Source: an uncultured Collinsella sp. (GTDB lineage Bacteria; Actinomycetota; Coriobacteriia; Coriobacteriales; Coriobacteriaceae). Taken from it: 64,000 bases of DNA. A program made the position numbers and the translations under genes. The stretch lies in contig CABRHS010000009.1 in assembly GCA_902470815.1 (NCBI GenBank), forward strand, positions 1 through 64,000, read 5' to 3'. The notes beneath the pieces are model-generated. The model made no database searches. It saw only the letters and a list, made by a program, of their open reading frames with translations, and was not told where the DNA came from. Shown piece by piece: positions 24,328-33,706 of the stretch; positions within the stretch are counted from its first letter, which is position 1; each line of letters begins with the position of its first letter.

Positions 24328-26151
24328 TTACGCAATCATCTGGAAGAACTCGGCAACGGGGCCAAGCGCCAGGGCCGGGAAGAAGCTCAGGGCACCGATC
24401 AGCAGAACGATGAACACGAGCAGGAATACGAACATGCCGTTGGTGGTAGACAGGGTGCCGGCGCTCTCGGCGACCTTACCCTTCTTGGCCAGCGAGCCGG
24501 CGATAGCCAGCGTGCCGATGATGGGCATGAAGCGGGCGAACAGCATCTCGAGACCGAGCATGACGTTGATCCAGGGAATGTTGCAGTTCATGCCTGCAAA
24601 CGCCGAGCCGTTGTTGCCACCGCATGAGGTGAAGGCATACAGCACCTCGGAGAAGCCGTGCGCGCCGCCATTGTTGAGCTGGTCGGCAAGACCGGGCACC
24701 ATGCAGGCGATGGCCGAGCACACCAGAATGGCAAACGGAGTTGCCAGGCACAGGACAACTGCCCAGCGCATCTCACCCGGCTCGATCTTCTTGCCCAGGA
24801 ACTCAGGCGTGCGTCCGACCATGAGACCGGCGATGAACACCGTGAGGATGGCGAAGCCGATCATGCCGTACAGGCCGCAGCCCACGCCGCCAAAGACGAC
24901 CTCGCCCAGAGCCATCTGGAGCATCTGGACAAAACCGCCCAGCGGGGTGTAGGAGTCGTGCATGGAGTTAACCGAGCCGTTGGAAGCGGCGGTGGTGCAT
25001 GCCGACCACGTGGAGGAAGCGGCGATGCCGAAGCGGCTCTCCTTGCCCTCCATGTTGCCGCCGGCCTGGCCGTCGGTCATCTCGATATTGACCGCTCCGC
25101 CATCGGCCAGCTGCGGGGTACCCGCATGCTCGTTGACGGCGATGATGCCGGTGAAGATCACCAGCAAGATGAACATGGCGGCAAAGATGGCCTTGCCCTG
25201 CTTGGTGTTCTTGACGCCGATACCGAAGGTAAAGCAGCAGGCGGCCGGGATCAGCAGCAGGCTGGTCATCTCGATGATATTGGTGAAGGCGCTGGGGTTC
25301 TCATACGGATGGGCGGAGTTCACGCCGAAGAAGCCGCCGCCGTTGGTGCCGGACTGCTTGATGGCGACCTGAGGAGCCGCGGGGCCCTGGGGCAGGAACT
25401 GCTCGGTGACCACGCGTGCGCCCTCGACGACCTTGCCATCGACCTTAACCGTGTCGCCCTCGATCTGGGCGCCATCGATGACGCTCCAGCCGCCGTCTGC
25501 ATTAGGCTGGACAGCGACGGGCTCTACGAGCTCAGCCTTCTGAGCCGGCTGGAAGTTGGAGATGACGCCACCGGCAGCCAGGCAGACGCCCAACACGAGG
25601 TTCAGCGGGATGAGCACATACAGGACGGTGCGGGTGAGGTCGACCCAGAAGGAACCCAGACCCTGCTCCTTGACCTGACGGAAGCCGCGGATCAGCGCGA
25701 ACATGACCGCGATGCCGGTACCGGCGGAAACGAAGTTCTGCACGGTGAGGCCCATGAACTGCACAAGGTAGGACAGGGTGGTCTCGCCGGAATAGGACTG
25801 CCAGTTGGTATTGGTGATGAAGGAGGCCGCCGTATTGAACGACAGGTCCCACGGTACGCCCGGCAGGTGCTGCGGATTGCCCGGTAAGACGGACTGAAGC
25901 ATTTGAAGCGCGACGAGCACCACGAGCCCGATACCCGAGAAGGCAAGGACGCTCACCAGGTAGCGCTTCCAGCCCATCTGCTCATGCGGGTCGATGCGGA
26001 GCAGGCGATAGACGCCCCGCTCGACGGGTGCGAACACGGGTGACAAAAAGGTGTGTTCGCCGTCCAAGACGCGGGCCATGAACCGACCGAGCGGAATGGC
26101 CAAAACGACGAGCACGGCGACGTACAGGACGTACTGAATTGCAGCGCTCAT
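24328..26151 (-). CDS. kdpA: Potassium-transporting ATPase subunit A
   Basis: A 607-aa channel-like subunit of the Kdp pump, with about ten membrane segments and repeated K+-channel-type pore loops. FTSCGGNNGSAF and GTNGGGFFGVNSAHP are two of the four selectivity-filter regions. It is about 50 residues longer than the E. coli protein because of an insertion between TM segments that contains DGGWSVIDGAQIEGD. It begins 3 nt downstream of the kdpF stop, so the two are translated together. Confidence 0.97.
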   Translation of the reverse strand: MSAAIQYVLYVAVLVVLAIPLGRFMARVLDGEHTFLSPVFAPVERGVYRLLRIDPHEQMGWKRYLVSVLAFSGIGLVVLVALQMLQSVLPGNPQHLPGVPWDLSFNTAASFITNTNWQSYSGETTLSYLVQFMGLTVQNFVSAGTGIAVMFALIRGFRQVKEQGLGSFWVDLTRTVLYVLIPLNLVLGVCLAAGGVISNFQPAQKAELVEPVAVQPNADGGWSVIDGAQIEGDTVKVDGKVVEGARVVTEQFLPQGPAAPQVAIKQSGTNGGGFFGVNSAHPYENPSAFTNIIEMTSLLLIPAACCFTFGIGVKNTKQGKAIFAAMFILLVIFTGIIAVNEHAGTPQLADGGAVNIEMTDGQAGGNMEGKESRFGIAASSTWSACTTAASNGSVNSMHDSYTPLGGFVQMLQMALGEVVFGGVGCGLYGMIGFAILTVFIAGLMVGRTPEFLGKKIEPGEMRWAVVLCLATPFAILVCSAIACMVPGLADQLNNGGAHGFSEVLYAFTSCGGNNGSAFAGMNCNIPWINVMLGLEMLFARFMPIIGTLAIAGSLAKKGKVAESAGTLSTTNGMFVFLLVFIVLLIGALSFFPALALGPVAEFFQMIA

Positions 26152-26154
26152 AGG

Positions 26155-26241
26155 TTACGAATCACTCCTCATCAAAATATAGATGTAGTAGATCAACAGG
26201 CCGATGCAGGTGATGCCTATGATCGGGATCAGGACGTTCAT
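26155..26241 (-). CDS. kdpF: Small Kdp subunit F
   Basis: A 28-aa single-TM peptide (MNVLIPIIGITCIGLLIYYI plus eight residues) located directly before kdpA, with the ribosome site AAGGAG. Its length, hydrophobicity and position match KdpF, the small subunit that stabilises the KdpABC complex. Confidence 0.9.
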   Translation of the reverse strand: MNVLIPIIGITCIGLLIYYIYILMRSDS

Positions 26242-26348
26242 GTAACCGCTCCTTCCGAGAATCACGGGTGGCACCCTTCCCCGAGTGCCTGGGAACAGTA
26301 AACGGCGAAGCGGATTAAAACGGTGTTAGAGTGATGCCCTCCGGCCTT

Positions 26349-26405
26349 AAGATGCCGTAAAGATGCAGTTGGGCGGATGCGGCACCCCGTACGGAGCCCT
26401 ATACT
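26349..26405 (+). promoter_or_regulatory. kdp intergenic control region with 11-bp direct repeats
   Basis: AAGATGC occurs at 26349-26355 and 26360-26366, an 11-bp spacing; GATGC recurs at 26376-26380. This is the pattern of OmpR-class response regulators such as KdpE. The + strand -10 box TATACT is at 26400-26405, with no good -35 box, which suggests activation. The site lies between divergent kdpF and kdpD and could serve both directions. Confidence 0.5.
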
Positions 26406-26472
26406 CATCGCATGCCCGAGGCGGTCCATCCCGCCGCCGCAATCGATCCACACCGGCGAGAAAGGCCTCGCA

Positions 26473-29208
26473 ATGTCACGCGCTGCATCCGACGTACGGG
26501 CGAACCCCGACCTCCTGCTCAGAGCGCTCGAACAGGACGCCCACACACAGGAGCGCCGCGGACGCCGAGGGCATCTCAAGATCTTCTTCGGGTACGCCGC
26601 GGGCGTGGGCAAGACCTACGCCATGCTCCAGGCCGCGCACGCCGCCAAAAAGCGCGGCGTGGACGTCGTCGCCGGCTATATCGAACCTCATGAGCGCCCC
26701 GCGACGGCGCGCCTGTCGCGGGGCATCGAGCGCATCCCGCATATGCCCATCGAGCACAACGGCATCGAACTCGCGGAATTCGACCTCGACGCTGCCCTGG
26801 CCCGAGCGCCGCAGCTAATCCTCGTCGACGAACTCGCGCACACCAATGCACCGGGGTGCCGCCATGAAAAGCGCTATCAAGATGTCGAGGAGCTCCTGCG
26901 CACCGGCATAGACGTCTACACCACGGTCAACGTCCAGCACATCGAGAGCCTGAACGACATGGTGGCCTCCATCACGGGCGTCATCGTGCGCGAGCGCATC
27001 CCCGACCGCGTCTTCGATGACGCCGACCAGGTCGAGCTCGTGGATATCGAGCCCGAGGACCTGCTCGAGCGCCTCAAGGCCGGACTCGTGTACCGCGCGG
27101 CGCAGGCCGACCGCGCGCAGCGCAACTTCTTCAGCATCGAGAACCTCACGGCGTTGCGCGAGATCGCCCTCCGCAGATGCGCGGACCGCACCGGCCGCCT
27201 CGCCGACGCCGCTCGCGTGCTCGGCAACCGCGACTACTACACCAGCGAGCGCATCCTGGTCTGCCTCTCTCCCGCCCCCACGAACCCGCGCATCGTGCGG
27301 GCGGCCGCGCGGCTGTCGAAGGCCTTCCACGGCGAACTCGTCGCCCTGTTCGTCGAGAGTCCGCGAACCCAGACCATGGACGAGGACGAACGTGCGCGCC
27401 TCTCATCGAACAGCGCCCTCGCCGAACAGCTCGGCGCGCAGGTGGAAACGGTGTATGGGGACGACATCGCCTTTCAGATCGCCGAGTTCGCGCGACTGTC
27501 CGGCATCTCGAAGATCGTCATGGGGCGCACCGGCGAGGCGCGCGGCCTGCATCACGCGCTCTTCGGGCGCAAGTCGCTCGTGGAGAGGCTGATCGCCATC
27601 GCGCCGAACCTCGACATCTACATCATCCCCGATCAGCCGGTGCCGGCCAGGCGGGGCCAGGACCGGCAAGCGGCCTCGGAACCCCATCTGCCGAGCAGGC
27701 GGGACATGTTGCTCACGCTGGGCCTATCCGCCATCGCCACGGCAATTGGCACCGCATTCCGCGGACTCGGGTTCGCCGACTCGAGCATCATCTCCCTCTA
27801 CATCCTCACGGCCCTGCTCACGGCCGTCACGACCACGGGGCGCGTCTGCACCATCGTGTCGAGCATCCTCTCGGTGGTGCTCTACAACTTCTGCTTCGTG
27901 ACGCCGCTGTTCTCATTCGACAGCTACGACCGAAGCTACCTCGTGACCTTCGCCATCATGTTCGCGACCGCAATGGTGGCCGCCGAACTCACCGCGCGCC
28001 TCACCGACAACGCGCGCACCTCGGCGAAAAACGCCTTCAGAACCCGCGTGCTCCTCGAAACCAACCAGCTCCTGCAGCGGGCCCAGGGACCCCAGGCACG
28101 AGCGCGCGTCGCCATGAGCCAGCTCGTGAAGCTCCTCAGGCTCGACGTCGTCTTCTACCCCGCAGACGACGACCTGCTCGGGGAGCCGCTGTATGAGAGC
28201 GCCGGGGCCGAAGACCACCGCACGTCCCTGCTCACCGAATACGAGCGAGCCGTGGCGACGTGGACTTTCAACAACAACAAGCACGCCGGGGCGAGCACTC
28301 ACACCCTGCCAGAGGCGCAGTGCCTCTACCTTGCGGTGCGCGCGGGCAACGAGGTATTCGGCGTCGTGGGCATCGACCTGAAGGGACGCGTGCTCGAGGC
28401 GTTCGAGCACTCCATCGTCCTGTCGATCGTCGGCGAGTGCGCGCTCGCCCTCGAGAGCGACAAGGCGGCGCGAGAGCGGGAGGAGGCCGCCGTGCTCGCC
28501 AAAAATGAGCAACTGCGCGCCAACCTGCTTAGATCCATCGGCCATGACCTGAGGACGCCCCTCACCGCGATCTCGGGGTCGGCCGCGGTGCTGCGCGATG
28601 GTGGGGAGAAACTCGAGGACGCGAAACGGCTCGAGCTCGCGGACGCCATTTATAACGACTCGCTCTGGTTGATCGACACCGTCGAGAACCTCCTCGCCAT
28701 CACCCGCATCGAAGATGGCGACATGCAACTCAACCTCACGTCGGAGCTCATGGACGAGGTTATCGCCGCCGCACTCAGCCATGTCGCTCGCGAATCGCAC
28801 GGGCACCGCGTGACCATCGCGCACACGGACGAGATCCTTTTGGTGAAAATCGATGTCCACCTCATCATGCAGGTGCTCACGAACCTCATCACGAACGCGT
28901 TCAAATACACGCCGAAGGGCTCGACCGTGACGATTGGCGCGCGACGGGAGGGTTCATCCGTCGTCGTAGAGGTCGCCGATGACGGCCCGGGCGTCTCCGA
29001 TCGCGACAAGCCCCGCGTCTTCGACCGCTTCTTCACCGCCGAGGGCCCTCGCCCCGTCGACTCCCATCGAAGCTTCGGCCTCGGTCTATCGTTGTGCCGT
29101 TCCATCATCGAGGCGCACGGGGGTATCATCGAAGTCGCCGACAACAAGCCCCATGGAGCGGTCTTCCGCTTCACCCTTCCCGCCGAGGAGATCGAGATAC
29201 ATGAATGA
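26473..29208 (+). CDS. kdpD: Sensor histidine kinase KdpD
   Basis: A 911-aa membrane kinase controlling kdpFABC. The N-terminal KdpD domain has GYAAGVGKT (residues 40-48) and LILVDELAHTN (115-125). A universal-stress-like domain covers about 250-370, four membrane segments (DUF4118) lie at about 405-505 and a GAF-like region at about 530-660. The phosphorylated histidine is H691 in GHDLRTPLTAISGS; the N box (NLITNAFKY, about 802) and G1 box (DDGPGV) follow. The start at 26473 follows GAGAAAGG. It overlaps kdpE by 8 nt. It is divergent from kdpF. Confidence 0.97.
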   Translation: MSRAASDVRANPDLLLRALEQDAHTQERRGRRGHLKIFFGYAAGVGKTYAMLQAAHAAKKRGVDVVAGYIEPHERPATARLSRGIERIPHMPIEHNGIELAEFDLDAALARAPQLILVDELAHTNAPGCRHEKRYQDVEELLRTGIDVYTTVNVQHIESLNDMVASITGVIVRERIPDRVFDDADQVELVDIEPEDLLERLKAGLVYRAAQADRAQRNFFSIENLTALREIALRRCADRTGRLADAARVLGNRDYYTSERILVCLSPAPTNPRIVRAAARLSKAFHGELVALFVESPRTQTMDEDERARLSSNSALAEQLGAQVETVYGDDIAFQIAEFARLSGISKIVMGRTGEARGLHHALFGRKSLVERLIAIAPNLDIYIIPDQPVPARRGQDRQAASEPHLPSRRDMLLTLGLSAIATAIGTAFRGLGFADSSIISLYILTALLTAVTTTGRVCTIVSSILSVVLYNFCFVTPLFSFDSYDRSYLVTFAIMFATAMVAAELTARLTDNARTSAKNAFRTRVLLETNQLLQRAQGPQARARVAMSQLVKLLRLDVVFYPADDDLLGEPLYESAGAEDHRTSLLTEYERAVATWTFNNNKHAGASTHTLPEAQCLYLAVRAGNEVFGVVGIDLKGRVLEAFEHSIVLSIVGECALALESDKAAREREEAAVLAKNEQLRANLLRSIGHDLRTPLTAISGSAAVLRDGGEKLEDAKRLELADAIYNDSLWLIDTVENLLAITRIEDGDMQLNLTSELMDEVIAAALSHVARESHGHRVTIAHTDEILLVKIDVHLIMQVLTNLITNAFKYTPKGSTVTIGARREGSSVVVEVADDGPGVSDRDKPRVFDRFFTAEGPRPVDSHRSFGLGLSLCRSIIEAHGGIIEVADNKPHGAVFRFTLPAEEIEIHE

Positions 29209-29914
29209 CGCCGCGCGCCCAAGCATCCTCGTGGTCGAAGACGACCCGGCGGTCCGCAACCTCGTGACGACCGCTCTCGACCTGCACGGCTACAGCGTCG
29301 AGAAGGCGACGAACGGCGAGACCGCCATCATGGACGCGGCATCGCGCAACCCCGACCTCATCATGCTCGACCTCGGCTTGCCGGACATCGATGGCGTCGA
29401 AGTCATCACCAAGATCCGCAGCTGGTCGGCCGTTCCCATCATCGTCATCTCGGCGCGCGTCGAGGACTCGGATAAGATCGGCGCGCTCGACGCCGGCGCC
29501 GACGACTACCTGACGAAGCCGTTTTCGGTTGAGGAGATGCTCGCCCGCGTCCGCGCCAACCTGCGGCGCTCGACCATGATCGCCGCCGAATCCATCGAGG
29601 CGAGCACCTTCGACAACGGAGGTCTGCACATCGATTACGCCGCGGGATACGCCGAGCTCGACGGCGAGCGCCTCTCGCTCACACCCACCGAGTACAAGCT
29701 CCTCGTGCTTTTGGCAAAAAACGTCGACAAGGTGCTCACGCACACCTTCATCACGCACGAGATCTGGGGGACGAGCTGGGACAGCGACATCGCGAGCCTG
29801 CGCGTGTTCATGCGAACCCTGCGCAAGAAGATCGAGGCCGACCCATCGCATCCCACGATGATCCAGACGCACGTCGGGGTGGGCTACCGCATGCAGCGCC
29901 TCGAGCCCCGCTAG
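29201..29914 (+). CDS. kdpE: Response regulator KdpE
   Basis: A 237-aa OmpR-class regulator. The receiver domain has VEDDP (metal site), the phosphorylatable aspartate in IMLDLGLPD (D61 region) and DDYLTKPF with the conserved lysine. The C-terminal winged helix runs from about 130 (LTPTEYKLLVLL ... HTFITHEIWG ... YRMQ). The ATG overlaps the kdpD end by 8 nt. Its stop TAG and the stop of the convergent pfk gene share the four bases CTAG. Confidence 0.96.
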   Translation: MNDAARPSILVVEDDPAVRNLVTTALDLHGYSVEKATNGETAIMDAASRNPDLIMLDLGLPDIDGVEVITKIRSWSAVPIIVISARVEDSDKIGALDAGADDYLTKPFSVEEMLARVRANLRRSTMIAAESIEASTFDNGGLHIDYAAGYAELDGERLSLTPTEYKLLVLLAKNVDKVLTHTFITHEIWGTSWDSDIASLRVFMRTLRKKIEADPSHPTMIQTHVGVGYRMQRLEPR

Positions 29915-30993
29915 GCCTCGTCGCCGAAGGAGATGCCCAGGGCGCGGGCCTCGCGCACCAGGTCGCTGGCGGAGTCCACGTACTTGAGCTTTCCGGCGAC
30001 CTCGGCCAGCGGCACGCGGCGCATCTCGCCGTCACGCTGGGCCACCATGAAGCCGTACTCCCCCTCCAGGCATCCCAGCGCCGCCTCGACACCGCACTGC
30101 GTGGCGAACACGCGGTCCTGCGCATCGGGCTGACCGCCGCGCTGGGTGTGCCCGGGCACCGCCACGCGGGTCTCGCGGCCGCTGCGGGCCTCGACCTCGC
30201 GGGCGATGTCGTAGGCGATCGACGGCGATGTGCGCGCCGCCACGCGCTTCTTGTACTCCTTCTTGGGCAGCGCGGCCTCCTCGCGCGAGATGGCGCCCTC
30301 GGCCACCACGATGATGGTGAAACGCGCGCCCGTCTTCATGCGACGGTCGATCGCGTCGATCACGTTGTCCATATCGTAGGGAATCTCGGGGATCAGGCAC
30401 ACGTCCGCGCCGCCGGCAACGGCGGAATACAGCGGAATCCAGCCGACCTTGTGCCCCATGATCTCGATCACGAAGACGCGGCCATGGCTGCTCGCGGTGG
30501 TGTGGATGTCGTCGATGCACTTGGTGGCGACCTCGACGGCGCTCGTGAAGCCGAAGGTGAGGTCGGTCCCCCAGGTGTCGTTGTCGATGGTCTTGGGCAG
30601 CGCGATGACGTTCAGCCCCTCCTGCGACAGGCGGTTGGCCGTCTTGGTGGAACCGTTGCCGCCGAGCATGAACAGACAGTCGAGCCCAAGCTCGCGGTAG
30701 GCGTCCTTCATGGTGGCCACCTTGTCCACGCCATCGGCCTCGGGGATGTCGAGGCGCTTGAAGGGCGTGCGGCTCGTGCCCAAGATGGTTCCGCCGCGCG
30801 TGAGGATGCCGCTGAAGTCGGCGGGGGTCATGACGCGGTAGCGCTTGTAGATGAGGCCCTGATAACCGTCTTCGAATCCGTAGATCTCGAGCTGCCCCGA
30901 CAACCCGTGCGCGAGCGTCTTGACGATGGCGCGCATCGTGGCGTTGAGCGCCTGGCAATCACCGCCGCTGGTCAAAAGGCCGATTCGCAACAT
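29911..30993 (-). CDS. pfkA: 6-phosphofructokinase
   Basis: A 360-aa group A phosphofructokinase phosphorylating fructose 6-phosphate in glycolysis. N-terminal TSGGDCQALNA, GGNGSTKTA (residues 111-119), PKTIDND (133-139), and later EIMGHKVGWI and PGHTQRGGQPD mark the active sites. Gly at the E. coli 104 position with Lys at the 124 position is seen in enzymes that may use ATP although PPi enzymes also have the Lys. The aspartate before that glycine is replaced by Asn (GGNGS instead of GGDGS). The phosphoryl donor cannot be decided from sequence. The start at 30993 follows GGGGG. Confidence 0.9.
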   Translation of the reverse strand: MLRIGLLTSGGDCQALNATMRAIVKTLAHGLSGQLEIYGFEDGYQGLIYKRYRVMTPADFSGILTRGGTILGTSRTPFKRLDIPEADGVDKVATMKDAYRELGLDCLFMLGGNGSTKTANRLSQEGLNVIALPKTIDNDTWGTDLTFGFTSAVEVATKCIDDIHTTASSHGRVFVIEIMGHKVGWIPLYSAVAGGADVCLIPEIPYDMDNVIDAIDRRMKTGARFTIIVVAEGAISREEAALPKKEYKKRVAARTSPSIAYDIAREVEARSGRETRVAVPGHTQRGGQPDAQDRVFATQCGVEAALGCLEGEYGFMVAQRDGEMRRVPLAEVAGKLKYVDSASDLVREARALGISFGDEA

Positions 30994-31262
30994 AGCTACC
31001 CCCTGCGTGCCTGACGCGCCCCGCAGACGGGTGCCGCGCCGTCGATCATCAGTTTGAGACCAGTGTACGCCCCCGCATCGCCCCCGTCGCGCATCCGCAC
31101 CCATCTCTTACAGAGCGGCCGTCGTTTAACACAACGGAAAGCTGCGTGTAAAGAGCTCGTCATGGTTGCGATCTACGCTGAAGATGCGTCCGGACGCGAC
31201 GATAGTCTGGAGACATTCATGCGTAATGAACCGGTCAACGCGCAGTACACGAGGGGGCCACG

Positions 31263-33581
31263 ATGGGCAACGACGGGCACGGCAAGAAACGCGATATGAT
31301 CTACACCCAGAACAGGGAGCTCTCCTGGCTCCGATTCGACGAGCGCGTGCTCGCCGAGTCCCTTGACGAGACGGTCCCCCTGTTCGAGCGCCTCAAGTTC
31401 ATCGCGATCTTCGAGAGCAACATGCACGAGTTCCTCATGGTCCGCATGGGCGGCCTCTCGAGCCTGGCGACCCTCAAGCGCCAACCGCGCGACAACAAGA
31501 GCGGCATGACCCCTTCCGACCAGGTCGGGGCGGTGTTCTCCGAGCTTCCGGGGCTCTTTGGCAAGGCGGCCGACTCGATGCGCGAGATCGAGGCGCTCCT
31601 GCGCGCAAGGGGGATCGAGCGCATCGCGCCCGCTGAGCTCATCGGGGCCGAGCGAGACACCGTGCGCAGCTACTTCGACCGCAACGTGCTGCCCATCTTC
31701 TCACCGCTCATCATCGACCCGCGCCATCCCTTCCCCAATCTGAGGAACGGGGCGCTCTACGTGGCCTGCACCCTCGCCTCCGCATCCGATGACGAGCAGG
31801 GCTTGCTCGGCATCATCGAGGTGCCCGCGTCGCTGCCCCGCGTGGTCGAGGTCTCCAACGTCGACGGGCGCGTGCGCTACATCCTGCTCGAAGACGTCAT
31901 CCTTGCCTGCCTCGATTCCTGCTTCGGCACGTACGCGCCGCAGGACCGCGCCGTGATACGCGTCACGCGCAACGCCGACATAGACCCCGACGGCGAGGGC
32001 GTCGAGGAGGACGAGGACTACCGTCAGCACATGAAGAAGGTGCTCAAGAAGCGCCTGCGCCTCAAGCCCGTCATGCTGGCCATCCACGGCGACCTCAACC
32101 GCGGGGCCGTCAAGGTCATCCGCAAGGCGCTCGAGCTGCCGCAGCAGGCGGTCCTCAACGTCGACATGCCGCTCGACTTGGGCTACATCTACTCACTCGA
32201 GGGCAAGATTCCGTCCCAGGCGCGCGACAAGCTCCTGTTCCCGCCGTTCGCCCCCCAGGCGAGCCCCATGTTCACCCCCGGCGCTCCCATGCGCGAGCAG
32301 GTCTTCGCCGGCGACAAGCTGCTCTTCTACCCCTATGAGTCCATGGGCACCCTGCTCGACCTCATAAACCAGGCGGCGCATGACGACACCTGCATCTCGC
32401 TGCGCATCACGCTCTACCGCGTGGCGCGCCAGTCGCGCCTCTGCGAGTCGCTGATCTCGGCCGCCGAGCACGGCAAGGAGGTCACGGTCCTCATGGAGCT
32501 CCGCGCCCGCTTTGACGAGGAGAACAACATCGCCTGGGCGGAGCGGCTGGAAGAGGCGGGCTGCACCGTCATATACGGCGCGGAGGGCTTCAAATGCCAC
32601 TCCAAGATCTGCCAGCTTACTTACCACGAGCAGGGGCGCATCGAGCGCATCACGCTGCTGGGCACCGGCAACTTCAACGAGAAGACGGCGCGCCTGTACT
32701 CGGACTTCATGCTCATGACGGCACATGAGGGCATCGGCGAAGACGCCAACCTGTTCTTCCGCAACCTCACCTTGGGCAACCTGCACGGCGAGTATCGCTA
32801 CCTGGGCGTCGCGCCGGCGGGCCTCAAGCCCCTCGTGATGGACGGCCTTGATCGTGAGATCGCGCGTGCGCGGGCGGGCATGCCGGCCCGAGCGTTCTTC
32901 AAGATGAACTCGCTCACCGACCGAGAGGTCATCGACAAGATCGCCGAGGCGAGCCGCGTCGGCGTGCGCGTGGACATGATCATCCGCGGCATCTCCTGCA
33001 TGTTGCCCGGCGTGGAGGGCGCCACCGAGAACGTGCACATCCGCTCCATCGTGGGGCGCTTTTTGGAGCATGCGCGCGTGTACGCCTTTGGCGAAGACGC
33101 CGACACGGTGTACCTGTCCAGCGCCGACATGATGACCCGCAACACCGAGCATCGCGTGGAGATCGCCTACCCCGTCCTCGACCCTACATGTCGCGCTCTC
33201 GTCCACGAGTACATGGACGCCCAGCTGCGTGACAACGTGAAGGCACGCGAGCTCGACGACACCGGGCGCTGGGTGCCCGTCGCACGCGCCGAGGGCGAGG
33301 CGCCCTTCAACGCGCAGGAGCATCTCATGGAGCGGGCAATCGAATGCGCGCGGTCGGCAGAGGAGCAGCGCGCCCAGATGGCCGCGGAAAAGGAGCGGGC
33401 CGCCCGCGCGGAGCTCCTGAGCATCCCCGCCACGGTCGAAGGCGCCATGCCGGCTCAATCGACCGCCATCGAGGTCACGGGGACGTCCTCGCGCTCGATC
33501 GTGCCGGCGCATCCCACCGAAGGCCGATTCGTCCGCGGTTGGCACCTCATCAAGCGCGGCCTCAAGGAGATGTTCTCGTAA
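31263..33581 (+). CDS. ppk1: Polyphosphate kinase
   Basis: A 772-aa PPK1 enzyme making polyphosphate from ATP. It has the N-terminal NRELSWLRFDERVLAE and the two phospholipase-D-like catalytic parts. The conserved histidines are H446 (KCHSK) and H603 (LEHARVY); their spacing of 157 residues equals that between H435 and H592 in the E. coli enzyme. LLGTGNFNEKTARLYSD and MTRNTEHRVEI are further family motifs. The last 60 or so residues are a variable tail. The start at 31263 has GAGGGGG upstream; ATG 31296 is a less supported alternative. The gene stands alone. Confidence 0.97.
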   Translation: MGNDGHGKKRDMIYTQNRELSWLRFDERVLAESLDETVPLFERLKFIAIFESNMHEFLMVRMGGLSSLATLKRQPRDNKSGMTPSDQVGAVFSELPGLFGKAADSMREIEALLRARGIERIAPAELIGAERDTVRSYFDRNVLPIFSPLIIDPRHPFPNLRNGALYVACTLASASDDEQGLLGIIEVPASLPRVVEVSNVDGRVRYILLEDVILACLDSCFGTYAPQDRAVIRVTRNADIDPDGEGVEEDEDYRQHMKKVLKKRLRLKPVMLAIHGDLNRGAVKVIRKALELPQQAVLNVDMPLDLGYIYSLEGKIPSQARDKLLFPPFAPQASPMFTPGAPMREQVFAGDKLLFYPYESMGTLLDLINQAAHDDTCISLRITLYRVARQSRLCESLISAAEHGKEVTVLMELRARFDEENNIAWAERLEEAGCTVIYGAEGFKCHSKICQLTYHEQGRIERITLLGTGNFNEKTARLYSDFMLMTAHEGIGEDANLFFRNLTLGNLHGEYRYLGVAPAGLKPLVMDGLDREIARARAGMPARAFFKMNSLTDREVIDKIAEASRVGVRVDMIIRGISCMLPGVEGATENVHIRSIVGRFLEHARVYAFGEDADTVYLSSADMMTRNTEHRVEIAYPVLDPTCRALVHEYMDAQLRDNVKARELDDTGRWVPVARAEGEAPFNAQEHLMERAIECARSAEEQRAQMAAEKERAARAELLSIPATVEGAMPAQSTAIEVTGTSSRSIVPAHPTEGRFVRGWHLIKRGLKEMFS

Positions 33582-33632
33582 TCGGCGTGCAATCGAATCG
33601 GATGCGCGATGCGCGCATTCCGAGTCACGCGA

Positions 33633-33666
33633 ACCGCCCCGCCACGAGTCATCGTGACGAGGCGGT
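33633..33666. terminator. Imperfect hairpin between ppk1 and the ABC-F gene
   Basis: ACCGCC (33633-33638) pairs with GGCGGT (33661-33666), with further pairing of CACGA and TCGTG inside. It stands between two convergent genes and could act for both, though neither side has a long T run. Confidence 0.4.
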
Positions 33667-33706
33667 GTCCTTGCCGGGGGCACGCGCGATTTGCGCCCCG
33701 CCTCGA

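Noticed and set aside
22047..24413. 788-codon + strand frame opposite kdpB and kdpC
   Set aside because: It is the antisense of two well-identified Kdp genes and has no ribosome site or family features.
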